From Marinomonas rhizomae (lineage in GTDB: Bacteria > Pseudomonadota > Gammaproteobacteria > Pseudomonadales > Marinomonadaceae): 64,000 nucleotides of DNA. Shown here one piece after another: positions 15,383-28,417 of this stretch. The notes beneath the pieces are model-generated. The model was not told where the DNA came from and did not search any database. It saw only the letters and a list, made by a program, of their open reading frames with translations. Positions within the stretch are counted from its first letter, which is position 1. The number at the start of each line of letters is the position of its first letter. The stretch is taken from positions 1-64,000 of the forward strand of contig NZ_QNSE01000017.1 in assembly GCF_003315485.1 (NCBI RefSeq). The letters run 5' to 3'. Position numbers and translations under genes: made by a program.

Positions 15383-18300
15383 ATGGCTTACTCATACACT
15401 GAGAAAAAACGTATCCGTAAGGATTTCGGTAAACTGCCGCCCGTTTTGGATGTGCCATACTTGCTGGCAATTCAGCTTGAATCCTACCGTAATTTTCTGC
15501 AAGAAGGTAAAAGCCTTGCAGAGCGTGGGGAATTAGGTCTGCATGGGGCCTTTAAATCTGTCTTTCCAATGGTCAGCTTTTCCGGCAATGCGGCGCTAGA
15601 ATACGTCGATTACCGTTTAGGCAAGCCAGTTTTTGATGTTAAAGAGTGTCAGTTGCGTGGTGTTACTTACGCGGCACCTTTACGAGTTCGTGTTCGACTT
15701 ATTATTTATGATAAAGAGTCGTCCAACAAAGCAATCAAAGACATTCGCGAGCAAGAAGTCTACATGGGCGAAATTCCGCTTATGACAGACAATGGTACCT
15801 TTGTAATTAATGGGACTGAGCGTGTTATTGTATCTCAATTGCACCGCTCTCCTGGTGTGTTTTTCGACCACGACCGTGGCAAGACACACTCTTCAGGCAA
15901 GTTACTACATTCTGCTCGTATTATTCCTTACCGTGGTTCATGGTTGGACTTCGAGTTTGACCCTAAAGATTGCGTATTTGTTCGTATTGACCGTCGTCGT
16001 AAGCTGCCTGCTACTATTTTGTTGCGCGCTTTGGGTTACGGTACAGAGCAAATCCTAGATGCTTTCTTTGAGTCTACACGTTTCTATTTGAAGCGTGATG
16101 GTTTTGAAATGGATCTTATTGCAAATCGTCTACGTGGCGAGACTGCATTATTTAATATTGCTGATGCGAATGGCGAGCTGATCGTAGAAGAAGGTCGTCG
16201 TATTACGGCTAAGCATATTCGTGTGATGGAAAAGTCAGGGCTTGAGCGTCTGTCTGTGCCGCTTGAGTATATGCTTGGAAAAGTAACGGCGAAAAACTTG
16301 GTTCACCCTTCAACAGGTGAGTTGATTGCGGAAGCAAACACTGAGTTATCTGTTGATTTGCTTGAGGCTTTAGTTTCTTCCGGTATTACTGAAGTTGAAG
16401 CGCTTTATACAAACGACTTGGATAATGGCCCGTTTATTTCTGACACGCTACGTATTGATCCAACGAGTAATCAACTAGAAGCTCTAGTTGAAATCTATCG
16501 TATGATGCGTCCTGGCGAGCCGCCAACCAAAGAATCGGCTGAAGGCTTATTCCAAGGCTTGTTCTTCTCCGAAGATCGTTATGACTTATCTGGCGTTGGT
16601 CGAATGAAGTTCAACCGTCGCTTGGGTCGTGAAGAAGATACTGGTGCTGGCGTTCTTGACAATGATGACATTGTTGCCGTTCTAAAAACTTTGCTTGATA
16701 TCCGTAACGGTAACGGCATGGTTGATGACATCGATCACTTGGGTAACCGTCGAGTTCGTTCTGTTGGTGAAATGGCCGAGAACCAATTCCGTGTTGGTCT
16801 TGTTCGTGTTGAGCGTGCAGTGAAAGAGCGTTTGTCAATGGCAGAAGCTGATGGCCTTATGCCACAAGACCTTTTGAATGCGAAGCCAGTTGCTGCCGCA
16901 ATCAAGGAGTTTTTTGGTTCAAGCCAGTTGTCTCAGTTCATGGACCAAAACAATCCGCTTTCTGAAGTGACGCATAAGCGTCGTGTTTCAGCGTTAGGGC
17001 CTGGTGGTCTTACACGTGAACGTGCTGGTTTTGAAGTACGTGACGTACACGCTACTCACTATGGTCGTGTTTGTCCTATCGAAACGCCTGAAGGTCCAAA
17101 CATTGGTCTAATTAACTCGCTTTCTACTTATGCGCGCACTAACAGCTACGGCTTCTTAGAAACGCCATACCGTAAAATTATTGATGGCAAGATGACTGAT
17201 GAAACAGTTTATATCTCTGCTATTGATGAGGCGAAATACGTTATTGCCCAAGCGTCTGCGAATGTTGATGCGGAAGGTCGTTTGGTGGATGAGTTGGTTC
17301 AGGTGCGTCATATGCATGAAACCACTTTGATTCCAAAAGAAAAAGTAAACCTAATGGACGTTTCTCCTCGTCAGGTTGTTTCTGTGGCGGCGTCGTTGAT
17401 TCCGTTCCTGGAGCACGATGATGCGAACCGTGCATTGATGGGTTCGAACATGCAACGTCAAGCAGTGCCTACACTTAAGGCTGATAAGCCTGTTGTGGGT
17501 ACGGGTATGGAAAAAAATGTCGCGAAAGACTCTGGTGTTTGTATTGTTGCTAACCGCGGCGGTGTGATTGAGTCTGTTGATGCGAGCCGTATCGTTGTTC
17601 GTGTGAATTCAGAAGAAACGATTGCAGGTGAGGCAGGTGTAGATATCTATAACCTGACTAAATATGTGCGTTCTAACCAGAATACATGTATTAACCAGCG
17701 TACTTTGGTTATGAAAGGTGAGAGGGTTGCTTCTGGCGACATCATGGCTGATGGCCCTTCTGTTGATATGGGTGATTTGGCACTGGGCCAAAACATGCGT
17801 ATTGCTTTCATGCCTTGGAATGGTTTCAACTTCGAGGATTCCATCCTTGTTTCTGAGCGTGTTGTAGAAGAAGATCGATTTACTTCTATCCACATCCAAG
17901 AGTTAACGTGTGTTGCGCGTGACACCAAACTTGGGCCAGAAGAGATCACTGCCGATATCCCGAATGTGGGTGAAGGTGCGCTTTCTAAGTTGGATCAATC
18001 TGGTATCGTTTATATCGGTGCAGAAGTTGAGCCGGGTGATATTCTAGTTGGTAAAGTGACGCCTAAAGGTGAAACTCAACTAACACCTGAAGAGAAACTT
18101 TTGCGTGCTATCTTCGGTGAAAAAGCGTCCGACGTAAAAGACACGTCGCAACGTGTTAAAACAGGTACACGCGGTACTGTTATCGATGTGCAGGTTTTCA
18201 CTCGTGATGGCATCGAAAAAGATGATCGCGCTAAATTCATTGAAAAATCGCAGCTTGATCAGGTTCGTAAAGACTTGAATGAAGAGTTCCGTATTGTTGA

Positions 18301-19483
18301 AAAAGCGACTTTCGAACGTCTAGCTGAAGCCCTAATCGGTCAGCAAGCGGAAGGTGGTCCTGGATTGGCTCGCAATGCGATTATTACGGAAGAGTTCTTG
18401 GCGAATCTAGACCACCCTGAGTGGTTTAAAATTCGCGTTGCTAATGAAGAAGCGAGTGAGCAGCTTGAGAAAGCGCAAGCCGCTTTGATTGAGCGCCGTA
18501 AAGAGCTTGATGCGAAATTCGAAGATAAGAAACGTAAACTGCAAACGGGTGATGATTTAGCGCCTGGCGTTCTTAAAATCGTTAAGGTTTATGTTGCCAT
18601 CAAGCGTCGTATCCAGCCAGGTGATAAAATGGCCGGTCGTCATGGTAACAAAGGTGTAATTTCTAAAATTATGCCGGTTGAAGACATGCCGTATGATGAA
18701 AACGGTGATCCAGTTGATATCGTATTGAACCCACTAGGTGTTCCTTCACGTATGAACGTCGGTCAGGTCTTGGAGACTCACTTGGGTGCGGCTTCTAAAG
18801 GCTTGGGCCGTAAGATCAACGAAATGCTAGTGGTAGAGCGTGAGAAAGCGGAAGCAGTTGTTGAACTGCGTGGCTTCCTTGGCGAAATCTACAATGGCTA
18901 CGAAGGTGACTTGCGTTGTGCGCGTACAGAAGATCTAGATAGCTTTACAGACGAAGAAATTTTGACGTTGGCATCCAACCTAACGGGTGGTGTTCCAATG
19001 GCGTCTGGTGCCTTTGATGGTGCAAAAGAGTCTGAAATCAAACGTATGTTGCGCTTAGCGGGAATCAACGAAAGCGGCCAAGTTAAATTATTTAACGGTC
19101 GTACTGGTGATGCTTTTGAACGTCCTGTAACCGTTGGTTATATGTACATGCTTAAGTTGAACCACTTGGTTGACGACAAAATGCACGCACGTTCTACCGG
19201 TTCTTACAGCTTGGTTACTCAGCAGCCGCTGGGTGGTAAAGCTCAGTTCGGTGGTCAGCGTTTCGGGGAGATGGAGGTATGGGCACTAGAAGCATATGGT
19301 GCTGCCTACACACTTCAAGAAATGTTGACTGTTAAGTCCGATGACGTGAATGGCCGTACTAAAATGTATAAAAACATTGTAGACGGTGACCACCGTATGG
19401 AACCTGGCATGCCTGAGTCCTTCAACGTGTTGGTGAAAGAGATTCGTTCTCTTGGTATCGATATCGAGCTAGAAAACGAATAA
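15383..19483 (+). CDS. rpoB: DNA-directed RNA polymerase subunit beta
   Basis: Beta subunit of RNA polymerase, 1366 residues from ATG 15383 ([17 protein letters not shown], as in E. coli). A longer frame from 15359 is rejected because GGGGA precedes 15383. The rifampicin region at about 510-550 ([42 protein letters not shown], quoted in parts) has the wild-type residues, so no resistance change is seen there. Other motifs: [54 protein letters not shown] and the C-terminal [24 protein letters not shown]. It is followed by rpoC after 65 bases. Confidence 0.98.
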   Translation: MAYSYTEKKRIRKDFGKLPPVLDVPYLLAIQLESYRNFLQEGKSLAERGELGLHGAFKSVFPMVSFSGNAALEYVDYRLGKPVFDVKECQLRGVTYAAPLRVRVRLIIYDKESSNKAIKDIREQEVYMGEIPLMTDNGTFVINGTERVIVSQLHRSPGVFFDHDRGKTHSSGKLLHSARIIPYRGSWLDFEFDPKDCVFVRIDRRRKLPATILLRALGYGTEQILDAFFESTRFYLKRDGFEMDLIANRLRGETALFNIADANGELIVEEGRRITAKHIRVMEKSGLERLSVPLEYMLGKVTAKNLVHPSTGELIAEANTELSVDLLEALVSSGITEVEALYTNDLDNGPFISDTLRIDPTSNQLEALVEIYRMMRPGEPPTKESAEGLFQGLFFSEDRYDLSGVGRMKFNRRLGREEDTGAGVLDNDDIVAVLKTLLDIRNGNGMVDDIDHLGNRRVRSVGEMAENQFRVGLVRVERAVKERLSMAEADGLMPQDLLNAKPVAAAIKEFFGSSQLSQFMDQNNPLSEVTHKRRVSALGPGGLTRERAGFEVRDVHATHYGRVCPIETPEGPNIGLINSLSTYARTNSYGFLETPYRKIIDGKMTDETVYISAIDEAKYVIAQASANVDAEGRLVDELVQVRHMHETTLIPKEKVNLMDVSPRQVVSVAASLIPFLEHDDANRALMGSNMQRQAVPTLKADKPVVGTGMEKNVAKDSGVCIVANRGGVIESVDASRIVVRVNSEETIAGEAGVDIYNLTKYVRSNQNTCINQRTLVMKGERVASGDIMADGPSVDMGDLALGQNMRIAFMPWNGFNFEDSILVSERVVEEDRFTSIHIQELTCVARDTKLGPEEITADIPNVGEGALSKLDQSGIVYIGAEVEPGDILVGKVTPKGETQLTPEEKLLRAIFGEKASDVKDTSQRVKTGTRGTVIDVQVFTRDGIEKDDRAKFIEKSQLDQVRKDLNEEFRIVEKATFERLAEALIGQQAEGGPGLARNAIITEEFLANLDHPEWFKIRVANEEASEQLEKAQAALIERRKELDAKFEDKKRKLQTGDDLAPGVLKIVKVYVAIKRRIQPGDKMAGRHGNKGVISKIMPVEDMPYDENGDPVDIVLNPLGVPSRMNVGQVLETHLGAASKGLGRKINEMLVVEREKAEAVVELRGFLGEIYNGYEGDLRCARTEDLDSFTDEEILTLASNLTGGVPMASGAFDGAKESEIKRMLRLAGINESGQVKLFNGRTGDAFERPVTVGYMYMLKLNHLVDDKMHARSTGSYSLVTQQPLGGKAQFGGQRFGEMEVWALEAYGAAYTLQEMLTVKSDDVNGRTKMYKNIVDGDHRMEPGMPESFNVLVKEIRSLGIDIELENE

Positions 19484-19548
19484 GCACGAATCACATTTGA
19501 CCTGCTGGGGAGCAAGACTCCCCGGCCTTACGAGTGGGGCGAATATCC

Positions 19549-22500
19549 ATGAAAGACTTATTAGGTCTTCTAAAATCACAGGGACAATCTGACGAGTTTG
19601 ATGCGATCCGCATTGGCTTGGCGTCACCAGATATGATTCGTTCATGGTCTTATGGTGAAGTTAAAAAGCCAGAGACCATCAACTACCGTACGTTCAAACC
19701 AGAACGTGACGGCTTGTTCTGTGCAAAAATCTTTGGTCCTATTAAGGACTATGAATGCTTGTGTGGTAAATACAAGCGTTTGAAACACCGTGGTGTTATC
19801 TGTGAAAAGTGTGGCGTTGAAGTGGCTCTGTCCAAAGTGCGTCGTGAACGCATGGGTCACATTGAGCTTGCATCGCCTGTTGCTCACATTTGGTTTTTGA
19901 AATCTCTACCATCACGCATCGGTCTTATCATGGATATGACGCTGCGTGATATTGAGCGAGTTTTGTATTTTGAATCTTTCATCGTGATTGATCCAGGTAT
20001 GACGACGCTTGATAAAGGGCAGTTGCTAAATGATGAGCAGTATTTTGAAGCGCTTGAAGAGTTCGGTGACGAATTCGATGCCCGTATGGGTGCTGAAGCG
20101 GTTCAAATGTTACTTCGCGATCTAGATATGCCTGTAGAAATTAACAGTATGCGTGAAGAGCTAAACAGCACGAATTCTGAAACGCGTATTAAGAAGCTTT
20201 CTAAGCGTCTTAAGTTAGTGGAAGCATTCTATCATTCTGGTAACAATCCTGAGTGGATGGTGCTGGATGTATTGCCTGTTCTTCCGCCAGATCTTCGTCC
20301 ATTGGTACCTCTTGAGGGTGGCCGTTTTGCGACGTCTGATTTGAACGACCTTTATCGTCGTGTGATTAACCGTAATAACCGTCTAAAACGCCTGTTAGAG
20401 CTTTCTGCTCCAGACATCATCGTACGTAACGAAAAGCGTATGTTGCAAGAGTCTGTTGATGCATTGCTTGATAACGGTCGTCGTGGTCGCGCCATTACTG
20501 GTTCTAACAAGCGTCCTCTAAAATCTTTGGCTGATATGATCAAAGGTAAGCAGGGTCGTTTCCGTCAGAACTTGCTCGGTAAGCGTGTTGACTATTCTGG
20601 TCGTTCTGTAATCACAGTAGGTCCATCACTGCGTCTGCATCAGTGTGGTTTACCTAAGAAAATGGCACTTGAGCTATTCAAGCCATTCATTTTCTCTAAG
20701 CTTGAGCTTCGTGGCATGGCGACGACGATCAAAGCAGCGAAGAAAATGGTTGAGCGTGAAACACCTGAAGTGTGGGATATTCTTGATGAGGTTATCCGCG
20801 AACATCCAGTGATGTTGAACCGTGCGCCAACACTTCACCGTTTGGGTATCCAAGCGTTTGAACCTATGTTGATCGAAGGTAAAGCGATTCAGTTGCACCC
20901 ATTAGTGTGTGCGGCTTATAACGCCGATTTCGATGGTGACCAAATGGCGGTTCACGTTCCGTTGACTCTTGAAGCGCAGCTTGAAGCTCGTGCTTTGATG
21001 ATGTCTACGAACAACATCCTATCGCCAGCAAACGGCGAGCCGATCATCGTCCCTTCTCAGGACGTTGTATTGGGTCTGTACTACATGACTCGTGAGAAAA
21101 TCAATGCCAAGGGTGAAGGCATGGCGTTTTCTGACATCAAAGAAGTACATCGTGCATATGGCGCTAAACAAGTTGAATTGCATGCGAAAGTAAAAGTACG
21201 TATCAGCCAGGTTGATACTACGCTTGATGGCGAGAAAGTGCCGTCTACTTTTATTGCGGATACGACTGTGGGTCGTGCTTTGTTGTTTGATATTGTTCCT
21301 GACGGCCTACCGTTCTCCGTGGTTAACCAAACCATGAAGAAGAAAGCGATCTCTAACTTGATCAATGAGTGTTACCGTAAAGTAGGTTTGAAAGAAAGCT
21401 GTATCTTTGCTGACCAACTTATGTATACAGGTTTTGCTTACGCTACCGCGTCTGGCTCTTCTGTTGGTGTTGATGACTTTGTTATTCCGCCAGAGAAAGT
21501 GGCGATCATTGCTAAAGCTGAGGCTGAAGTTAAAGAGATCGAATACCAGTATGCAGATGGTCTTGTAACGCAAGGCGAGAAGTACAACAAAGTAATCGAT
21601 TTATGGTCTCGTACTAACGAAACGGTTACTGAGGCCATGATGAAAAACTTGGCAAAAGAGATGACAGTCAATAAGGCGGGCGAAGAGGTTGAGCAGCAAT
21701 CTTTTAACTCGGTTTATATGATGGCCGACTCTGGTGCCCGTGGTAGTGTTGCGCAGATGCGTCAGTTGGGTGGTATGCGTGGTTTGATGGCGAAACCAGA
21801 TGGTTCCATCATCGAGACGCCGATCACGGCGAACTTCCGTGAAGGTCTGTCGGTACTTCAGTACTTTACCTCTACTCACGGTGCTCGTAAGGGTCTAGCT
21901 GATACGGCCTTGAAAACAGCAAACTCTGGTTACTTGACTCGTCGTCTGGTGGACGTAGCGCAGGATTTGGTTGTCACTGAAGTGGATTGTGGTTCTACAA
22001 ACGGTATTTCCGTTGCGGCCATGATTGAAGGTGGGGACGTCGTTGTGCCGCTAGGTCATCGTGTATTGGGTCGTGTAGTGGCTCAAGACGTCATTGACGG
22101 TAAAGGTGATTTCGTTCTTGCTGCAGGCACTTTGATTGACGAGCATGATGTTCGTACTATCGAGTCGGCTGGTGTGGATGAAATGATTATTCGCTCTGTT
22201 ATCACTTGTGATACGCGTCATGGCGTGTGTGCTAAGTGTTACGGTCGTGATCTTGCTCGTGGTCATCAGGTTAATATTGGTGAAGCAATTGGTGTTGTTG
22301 CAGCACAGTCCATCGGTGAGCCAGGTACGCAGTTAACAATGCGTACTTTCCACATTGGTGGTGCGGCATCTCGAGCGTCTGCTATAGATAGCGTTCAGGT
22401 GAAGAGTGCAGGTACGGTACGTTTCAATAAGATGAAGAGTATCGAGCGCCACACAGGGCATCTTGTTGTTGCATCTCGTTCTTCTGAATTGGCGATTGCT

Positions 22501-23751
22501 GATGAAGCAGGGCGTGAGAAAGAGCGTTATAAGCTTCCTTATGGTGCCGTGTTGAGTGTTCGTGAAGGTGATCAAGTTGCGGCGGGTCAAATCGTAGCAA
22601 ACTGGGATCCACATACTCACCCAATCGTATCTGAAATGGAAGGTCGTCTTGAGTTTAGTGGTATGGAAGAGAACGTTACTATTCGTCGTCAATCTGACGA
22701 AATGACGGGCTTGACTATTATTGAGGTTATGGAAATTCGTGACCGTCCTGCGGCAGGCAAAGATCTTCGTCCAATGATTGCTGTTGTTGATACAGAAGGT
22801 AACCCTGTGTTGATTCCTGGTACAGACTCACCAGTACAGTACATGCTTCCAGAAAAAGCATTGTTGAGTTTAGATCATGGTGCGACAGTGAAGTCTGGTG
22901 AGGTTCTTGCGCGTATTCCTCAAGAGTCCATTGGTAACAAAGATATTACCGGTGGTTTGCCGCGAGTGGCAGACCTATTCGAAGCGCGTCGTCCGAAAGA
23001 TCCTGCTGTTATGGCGGAGACGAGCGGTGTGGTTAGCTTCGGTAAAGAAACAAAAGGTAAAATTCGTTTGGTTATCACCCCTCAAAATGGTGATGACCCA
23101 GTCGAGACTTTGATTCCTAAGTGGCGTCAAATCAACATCTTTGACGGTGAAGAAGTGGCTAAAGGTGAGATTATTGCCGACGGTCCTTTGAGCCCGCATG
23201 ATATTTTGCGCCTTCAAGGTGTAGAGGCATTGGCTGACTACATTACGAACGAAGTGCAAGAAGTTTATCGCTTACAAGGCGTTGTTATTAACGATAAGCA
23301 TATCGAAGTTATCGTTAACCAAATGTTGCGTAAAGTAGAAGTTGGTGAGTCTGGTGATACGGATCTTATTCAAGGTGATCAGGTTGAGTTTACTCATCTG
23401 CTAGATGAAAACGAAAAAGCGGAAGCTGAGAATAAGTTCCCAGCTAAGTTTGAGCGTGTGCTTCTAGGTATCACGAAAGCTTCTTTGGCTACTGAGTCCT
23501 TTATATCAGCAGCATCTTTCCAAGAGACGACTCGAGTTCTTACGGAAGGTGCGGTAACTGGTAAGAAAGATCACTTGCGTGGCTTGAAAGAAAACGTTGT
23601 TGTGGGTCGCTTGATACCAGCTGGTACAGGTTTGGCTTACCACAATGAGCGTAAGAGAAAGAAAGAGCTTGCGCTAGCAGCGAAGGAAGGAAGTTCGACA
23701 GTAAGTGCCTCTGATGTTGAAGAAGCATTGAGTGCCGCACTGAAAGACTAG
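19549..23751 (+). CDS. rpoC: DNA-directed RNA polymerase subunit beta'
   Basis: Catalytic beta' subunit, 1400 residues. I start at ATG 19549 ([13 protein letters not shown], like E. coli); an in-frame GTG at 19534 lies within the ribosome-site region. N-terminal zinc site [21 protein letters not shown] (about 68-88), the active-site Mg loop [15 protein letters not shown] (about 458-472), the trigger-loop region [16 protein letters not shown], and the second zinc site [20 protein letters not shown] (about 885-905) are all intact. It is paired with rpoB and followed by two hairpins and a likely str promoter. Confidence 0.98.
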   Translation: MKDLLGLLKSQGQSDEFDAIRIGLASPDMIRSWSYGEVKKPETINYRTFKPERDGLFCAKIFGPIKDYECLCGKYKRLKHRGVICEKCGVEVALSKVRRERMGHIELASPVAHIWFLKSLPSRIGLIMDMTLRDIERVLYFESFIVIDPGMTTLDKGQLLNDEQYFEALEEFGDEFDARMGAEAVQMLLRDLDMPVEINSMREELNSTNSETRIKKLSKRLKLVEAFYHSGNNPEWMVLDVLPVLPPDLRPLVPLEGGRFATSDLNDLYRRVINRNNRLKRLLELSAPDIIVRNEKRMLQESVDALLDNGRRGRAITGSNKRPLKSLADMIKGKQGRFRQNLLGKRVDYSGRSVITVGPSLRLHQCGLPKKMALELFKPFIFSKLELRGMATTIKAAKKMVERETPEVWDILDEVIREHPVMLNRAPTLHRLGIQAFEPMLIEGKAIQLHPLVCAAYNADFDGDQMAVHVPLTLEAQLEARALMMSTNNILSPANGEPIIVPSQDVVLGLYYMTREKINAKGEGMAFSDIKEVHRAYGAKQVELHAKVKVRISQVDTTLDGEKVPSTFIADTTVGRALLFDIVPDGLPFSVVNQTMKKKAISNLINECYRKVGLKESCIFADQLMYTGFAYATASGSSVGVDDFVIPPEKVAIIAKAEAEVKEIEYQYADGLVTQGEKYNKVIDLWSRTNETVTEAMMKNLAKEMTVNKAGEEVEQQSFNSVYMMADSGARGSVAQMRQLGGMRGLMAKPDGSIIETPITANFREGLSVLQYFTSTHGARKGLADTALKTANSGYLTRRLVDVAQDLVVTEVDCGSTNGISVAAMIEGGDVVVPLGHRVLGRVVAQDVIDGKGDFVLAAGTLIDEHDVRTIESAGVDEMIIRSVITCDTRHGVCAKCYGRDLARGHQVNIGEAIGVVAAQSIGEPGTQLTMRTFHIGGAASRASAIDSVQVKSAGTVRFNKMKSIERHTGHLVVASRSSELAIADEAGREKERYKLPYGAVLSVREGDQVAAGQIVANWDPHTHPIVSEMEGRLEFSGMEENVTIRRQSDEMTGLTIIEVMEIRDRPAAGKDLRPMIAVVDTEGNPVLIPGTDSPVQYMLPEKALLSLDHGATVKSGEVLARIPQESIGNKDITGGLPRVADLFEARRPKDPAVMAETSGVVSFGKETKGKIRLVITPQNGDDPVETLIPKWRQINIFDGEEVAKGEIIADGPLSPHDILRLQGVEALADYITNEVQEVYRLQGVVINDKHIEVIVNQMLRKVEVGESGDTDLIQGDQVEFTHLLDENEKAEAENKFPAKFERVLLGITKASLATESFISAASFQETTRVLTEGAVTGKKDHLRGLKENVVVGRLIPAGTGLAYHNERKRKKELALAAKEGSSTVSASDVEEALSAALKD

Positions 23752-23771
23752 TTATTTGCTGTTAAATCGTA

Positions 23772-23799
23772 AGGGAGGTGATTTTTTAGTCGCCTCCCT
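23772..23799 (+). terminator. Hairpin after rpoC (possible terminator)
   Basis: A 10-bp stem, agggaggtga/tcgcctccct, with an 8-base loop, 20 bases past the rpoC stop. There is no clean T-run after it (attgactgtttt), so it may be a weak terminator or a 3'-end stabiliser. Confidence 0.5.
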
Positions 23800-23800
23800 A

Positions 23801-24263
<463 letters not shown>

Positions 24264-24362
24264 GCTAAATAAGCTTAGTTCATCGTTTAGACATAATTTT
24301 TTAATACAGTAAGGCCGAGCAATAATTAAATTGTCTCGGGCGAACCTGAAGAGGATATAGAT

Positions 24363-24836
24363 ATGCCTAGAAGACGCGTCGTCGCTAAGCGTGAAATCCT
24401 TCCGGATCCTAAACACGGAAGCCAGATTCTCGCTAAATTTATCAACCATGTAATGGTTAGCGGTAAAAAGTCTGTTGCAGAGAGTATTGTTTACAATGCG
24501 CTAAATACTGTAGCAGCTCGCGCTAAAACTGAAGAGCCAATGGCCATCTTCGAAAAAGCATTGGAATCTATCCAGCCAATGGTTGAGGTTAAATCTCGCC
24601 GTGTTGGTGGTGCGACTTACCAAGTTCCTGTAGAAGTTCGTCCAGCTCGCCGCGCCGCTTTATCTATGCGTTGGTTGGTTGATGCTTCTCGTAAGCGTGG
24701 TGAAAAATCCATGGCTTTGCGTCTAGCTGGCGAAATTTTAGATGCTGCTGAAAACAAAGGTTCTGCTGTTAAGAAACGTGAAGACGTTCACCGTATGGCA
24801 GAAGCTAACAAAGCATTCTCTCACTACCGTTTCTAA
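24363..24836 (+). CDS. rpsG: 30S ribosomal protein S7
   Basis: S7 nucleates assembly of the 30S head and contacts E-site tRNA. 157 residues with [45 protein letters not shown], and [32 protein letters not shown]. The 99-base rpsL-rpsG gap includes the ribosome site GAGGA; in E. coli S7 regulates translation at this junction. Followed by fusA after 21 bases. Confidence 0.98.
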   Translation: MPRRRVVAKREILPDPKHGSQILAKFINHVMVSGKKSVAESIVYNALNTVAARAKTEEPMAIFEKALESIQPMVEVKSRRVGGATYQVPVEVRPARRAALSMRWLVDASRKRGEKSMALRLAGEILDAAENKGSAVKKREDVHRMAEANKAFSHYRF

Positions 24837-24857
24837 TCATCCAGAGAAGGATTCACA

Positions 24858-26951
24858 GTGGCACGTAAAACACCTATCAACCGCTACCGAAATATCGGTA
24901 TTTGTGCGCATGTTGATGCAGGTAAAACGACGACAACTGAACGCGTTCTTTTTTACACTGGTCTGTCTCATAAAATTGGTGAAGTGCACGATGGTGCGGC
25001 AACAATGGATTGGATGGAGCAGGAGCAGGAGCGTGGTATCACGATAACTTCAGCGGCAACGACATGCTTCTGGAGTGGGATGAATAAGCAGTTTGAAGAG
25101 CATCGTGTCAATATTATAGATACGCCCGGGCACGTAGATTTTACCATTGAAGTAGAACGTTCTTTACGTGTGTTGGATGGTGCTGTTGTTGTGCTTTGTG
25201 GTTCTTCGGGTGTGCAGCCTCAAACTGAGACAGTTTGGCGTCAGGCGAACAAGTATGAAGTTCCTCGTATGGTTTTCGTCAATAAGATGGATCGTACGGG
25301 GGCGGATTACTTTTCGGTTGTTCGTCAGCTGGAGTCACGTCTTGGTGCAAATGCTGTTCCTATTCAAATCAATGTTGGCGCTGAAGAGGATTTCAGAGGC
25401 GTAATCGACTTGGTTTTGATGAAAACGATTGTGTGGAGCGAAGATGATCATGGGATGACTTTCACTTTGGAAGATATTCCTGCTGATTTGCTTGATGAAG
25501 CACAAGAGTGGCGTGAGCATATGGTTGAGGCGGCAGCTGAAGCGAATGATCAATTAATGGATAAATATCTTGAAGAAGGTGAGTTGTCTGTTGATGAGAT
25601 AAAAAGCGGTCTGCGAATTCGTACGTTGTCCAATGAAATTGTCTTGGTGACGTGTGGGTCGGCCTTTAAAAATAAAGGCGTTCAGGCTGTTTTGGATGCT
25701 GTAGTTGAATATTTGCCTTCACCGCTTGAAGTTAAGGCGATTGAAGGTACGCTTGAGGATGGCGAAACTGTTGTCACTCGTAGTGCTAATGATGAGGATC
25801 CGTTCTCATCGTTAGCCTTTAAGATAGCGACAGACCCATTTGTTGGTACATTAACCTTTATTCGTGTGTATTCTGGCGCATTACGTTCGGGGGATGCTGT
25901 TTACAATTCTGTGAAGCAGAAGCGTGAACGGATTGGTCGAATGGTTCAGATGCATGCAAATAATCGTGAAGAGATCAAAGAAGTGTTGGCGGGTGACATC
26001 GCAGCTGTTGTGGGCATGAAATATGTGACGACGGGCGATACACTTTGCGATATGAAAGATGTTGTTGTACTTGAGCGTATGGAATTTCCTGAGCCTGTTA
26101 TATCGGTTGCTGTTGAGCCAAAGTCTCAGGCTGACCAAGATAAGATGGCTGTTGCGCTGGGTAAATTGGCGCAAGAAGATCCTTCTTTTCGAGTGGAGAC
26201 ACACGAGGAGACGGGTCAAACAATTATTTCCGGTATGGGTGAGCTGCACCTTGATATTCTTGTTGACCGTATGCGTCGTGAGTTTAAGGTGGAGGCGAAC
26301 ATTGGTAAGCCTCAGGTTTCCTATCGGGAGAAAATTCGCAAAGAAGTGGTGGTTAATCACAAATTTGTGCGTCAATCTGGTGGTCGTGGGCAATACGGTC
26401 ACGTCGTAATGAAGTTAATTCCAACTGATAAAGATGGACTTGAATTCATTAACGAGATTGTTGGTGGTGCTATTCCTAAAGAATACATCCCTGCAGTAGA
26501 AAAGGGTGTTTCGGAGCAAATGAAGAATGGCGTGGTCGCTGGTTACCCATTGTTGGGTATCAAGGTTGTGCTGTTTGATGGATCATTCCATGATGTTGAC
26601 TCTAATGAAATGGCCTTTAAAATTGCAGCTTCTCAGGGGCTAAGAAAAGGTGCAATGGATGCTGATCCTTGCGTTCTTGAACCTGTAATGAAAGTGGAAG
26701 TTGTAACTCCTGAAGAATACATGGGGGATGTGATGGGTGACCTGAATCGTCGTCGTGGTGTTGTTCAGGGGATGGACGATTCCCCGTCAGGGAAAATCAT
26801 TCGTGCTGAAGTTCCTCTTGGGGAAATGTTCGGATATGCAACTGACGTGCGTAGCTTGTCGCAAGGGCGTGCAAGTTATGCAATGGAGTTTGAGAAATAC
26901 GCTGAAGCACCGGCTAGTGTGGCAGACGCGATCATCAAAAATGAAGATTAA
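24858..26951 (+). CDS. fusA: Translation elongation factor G
   Basis: EF-G is the GTPase that drives translocation and, with RRF, ribosome recycling. 697 residues from GTG 24858. G1 [21 protein letters not shown], switch [26 protein letters not shown]3 [18 protein letters not shown]4 [10 protein letters not shown]; domain [11 protein letters not shown] and domain [37 protein letters not shown] are intact. The protein resembles Pseudomonas FusA1 by motif recall. Codon use is odd: it contains ATA, GGG, AGA, CGA, CCC and AGT codons scarcely used in rpsG or tuf on either side. It may be a replaced or secondary copy. Confidence 0.96.
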   Translation: MARKTPINRYRNIGICAHVDAGKTTTTERVLFYTGLSHKIGEVHDGAATMDWMEQEQERGITITSAATTCFWSGMNKQFEEHRVNIIDTPGHVDFTIEVERSLRVLDGAVVVLCGSSGVQPQTETVWRQANKYEVPRMVFVNKMDRTGADYFSVVRQLESRLGANAVPIQINVGAEEDFRGVIDLVLMKTIVWSEDDHGMTFTLEDIPADLLDEAQEWREHMVEAAAEANDQLMDKYLEEGELSVDEIKSGLRIRTLSNEIVLVTCGSAFKNKGVQAVLDAVVEYLPSPLEVKAIEGTLEDGETVVTRSANDEDPFSSLAFKIATDPFVGTLTFIRVYSGALRSGDAVYNSVKQKRERIGRMVQMHANNREEIKEVLAGDIAAVVGMKYVTTGDTLCDMKDVVVLERMEFPEPVISVAVEPKSQADQDKMAVALGKLAQEDPSFRVETHEETGQTIISGMGELHLDILVDRMRREFKVEANIGKPQVSYREKIRKEVVVNHKFVRQSGGRGQYGHVVMKLIPTDKDGLEFINEIVGGAIPKEYIPAVEKGVSEQMKNGVVAGYPLLGIKVVLFDGSFHDVDSNEMAFKIAASQGLRKGAMDADPCVLEPVMKVEVVTPEEYMGDVMGDLNRRRGVVQGMDDSPSGKIIRAEVPLGEMFGYATDVRSLSQGRASYAMEFEKYAEAPASVADAIIKNED

Positions 26952-26986
26952 TCATCATACTTACTAATTCTTAAGGTGTATGTATC

Positions 26987-28210
26987 ATGGCAAAGAGTAA
27001 ATTTGAACGTAATAAACCGCACGTTAACGTTGGCACAATTGGTCACGTTGACCATGGTAAAACAACTTTGACTGCAGCATTGACTCGAGTTTGTGCAGAA
27101 GTATTCGGCGGAACGGCTGTTGCTTTTGACGGTATCGATAATGCTCCTGAAGAGCGTGAGCGTGGTATCACTATCTCTACTTCTCACGTAGAGTATGATT
27201 CTCCAACTCGTCACTACGCACACGTAGACTGTCCTGGACACGCCGATTATGTTAAAAACATGATCACTGGTGCTGCTCAGATGGATGGCGCAATCCTAGT
27301 TTGTGGTGCGACTGACGGCCCTATGCCTCAGACTCGTGAGCACATCCTTCTTTCTCGTCAAGTAGGTGTTCCATACATCGTTGTTTTCTTGAACAAGTCT
27401 GACTTGTTGGCTGAAGATTGTGGTGGTGCGGATTCTGAAGAATACGCTGAGATGCTAGAGTTGGTTGAGATGGAATTGCGTGACCTTCTTTCTGAATACG
27501 ACTTCCCAGGTGATGATACTCCAATCATCCCAGGTTCTGCATTGATGGCATTGAACGGCCAAGACGACAATGAAATGGGTACAACAGCTGTTAAGAAGCT
27601 TGTTGAGACTCTAGACGAGTACATTCCTGAGCCAGAGCGTGCTATCGACGGTGCATTCATCATGCCTATCGAGGACGTATTCTCTATCCAGGGTCGTGGT
27701 ACTGTTGTTACTGGTCGTGTTGAGCGCGGTATCATCAAAATTCAAGAAGAAGTTGAAATTGTTGGTATCGTTGATACTACCAAAACAACTTGTACTGGTG
27801 TTGAGATGTTCCGTAAGCTTCTAGACGAAGGTCGTGCTGGTGAGAACTGTGGTATTCTTCTACGTGGTACTAAGCGTGAAGACGTTCAGCGTGGTCAAGT
27901 ATTGGCTAAGCCTGGTTCTATCACTCCTCACACTGAGTTCGAAGCAGAAGTTTACGTGTTGGGTAAAGATGAAGGTGGTCGTCATACTCCATTCTTCAAA
28001 GGCTACCGTCCACAGTTCTACTTCCGTACAACTGACGTAACTGGTGCATGTTCTCTTCCTGAAGGTGTAGAAATGGTTATGCCTGGTGACAACATTCAAA
28101 TGACTGTTGAACTAATTCACCCAATCGCGATGGACGAAGGTCTACGTTTCGCGATCCGTGAAGGTGGTCGTACAGTTGGTGCAGGTGTTGTAGCTAAAAT
28201 CCTTAAGTAA
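26987..28210 (+). CDS. tuf: Translation elongation factor Tu
   Basis: EF-Tu delivers aminoacyl-tRNA to the A site. 407 residues, about 10 longer than the usual 394-397. G1 GHVDHGKT (19-26), switch [15 protein letters not shown]3 [22 protein letters not shown]4 NKSD (136-139; the third residue is Cys in E. coli). Directly after G4 the segment [24 protein letters not shown] carries about 10 extra residues. Domains 2 and 3 are normal ([34 protein letters not shown]). Codon use is highly adapted. It ends the str transcript at a strong terminator; no second tuf is in the window. Confidence 0.97.
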   Translation: MAKSKFERNKPHVNVGTIGHVDHGKTTLTAALTRVCAEVFGGTAVAFDGIDNAPEERERGITISTSHVEYDSPTRHYAHVDCPGHADYVKNMITGAAQMDGAILVCGATDGPMPQTREHILLSRQVGVPYIVVFLNKSDLLAEDCGGADSEEYAEMLELVEMELRDLLSEYDFPGDDTPIIPGSALMALNGQDDNEMGTTAVKKLVETLDEYIPEPERAIDGAFIMPIEDVFSIQGRGTVVTGRVERGIIKIQEEVEIVGIVDTTKTTCTGVEMFRKLLDEGRAGENCGILLRGTKREDVQRGQVLAKPGSITPHTEFEAEVYVLGKDEGGRHTPFFKGYRPQFYFRTTDVTGACSLPEGVEMVMPGDNIQMTVELIHPIAMDEGLRFAIREGGRTVGAGVVAKILK

Positions 28211-28241
28211 TTAGATAGTAATATCTGCTTACTTTGATTTT

Positions 28242-28274
28242 AAAAAGGCCACTCGCATATCGGGTGGCCTTTTT
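28242..28274 (+). terminator. Rho-independent terminator after tuf
   Basis: A 14-bp stem (AAAAAGGCCACTCG with CGGGTGGCCTTTTT, one wobble) and 5-base loop followed by TTTTT, 31 bases past tuf. It separates the str and S10 transcripts. Confidence 0.9.
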
Positions 28275-28312
28275 ATTTTATGGTTTATTTTGTTTGTTCG
28301 GAAATTGGTTAC

Positions 28313-28341
28313 TTGACAACCAGTTTTTGAATGGCTAATAT
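28313..28341 (+). promoter_or_regulatory. S10 operon promoter
   Basis: A consensus TTGACA (28313-28318), a 17-base spacer and TAATAT (28336-28341), followed by a GC-rich discriminator (tcgccgtcc). It leaves only about 70 bases of leader before rpsJ, too short for the E. coli-type L4-controlled leader of about 170 bases. Confidence 0.85.
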
Positions 28342-28417
28342 TCGCCGTCCTTAAAAAAGGATTGTGGCTTAATAAATGTACAGTTAAGTCATTAAAACAT
28401 TGTATTTGGAGTTGGAA

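Noticed and set aside
16900-17040. Rifampicin-resistance change in rpoB, and streptomycin-resistance change in rpsL
   Set aside because: The key stretches read as wild-type in both genes.
25881-26402. 173-codon minus-strand frame within fusA
   Set aside because: Antisense shadow of fusA, with no ribosome site and composition dictated by fusA codons.
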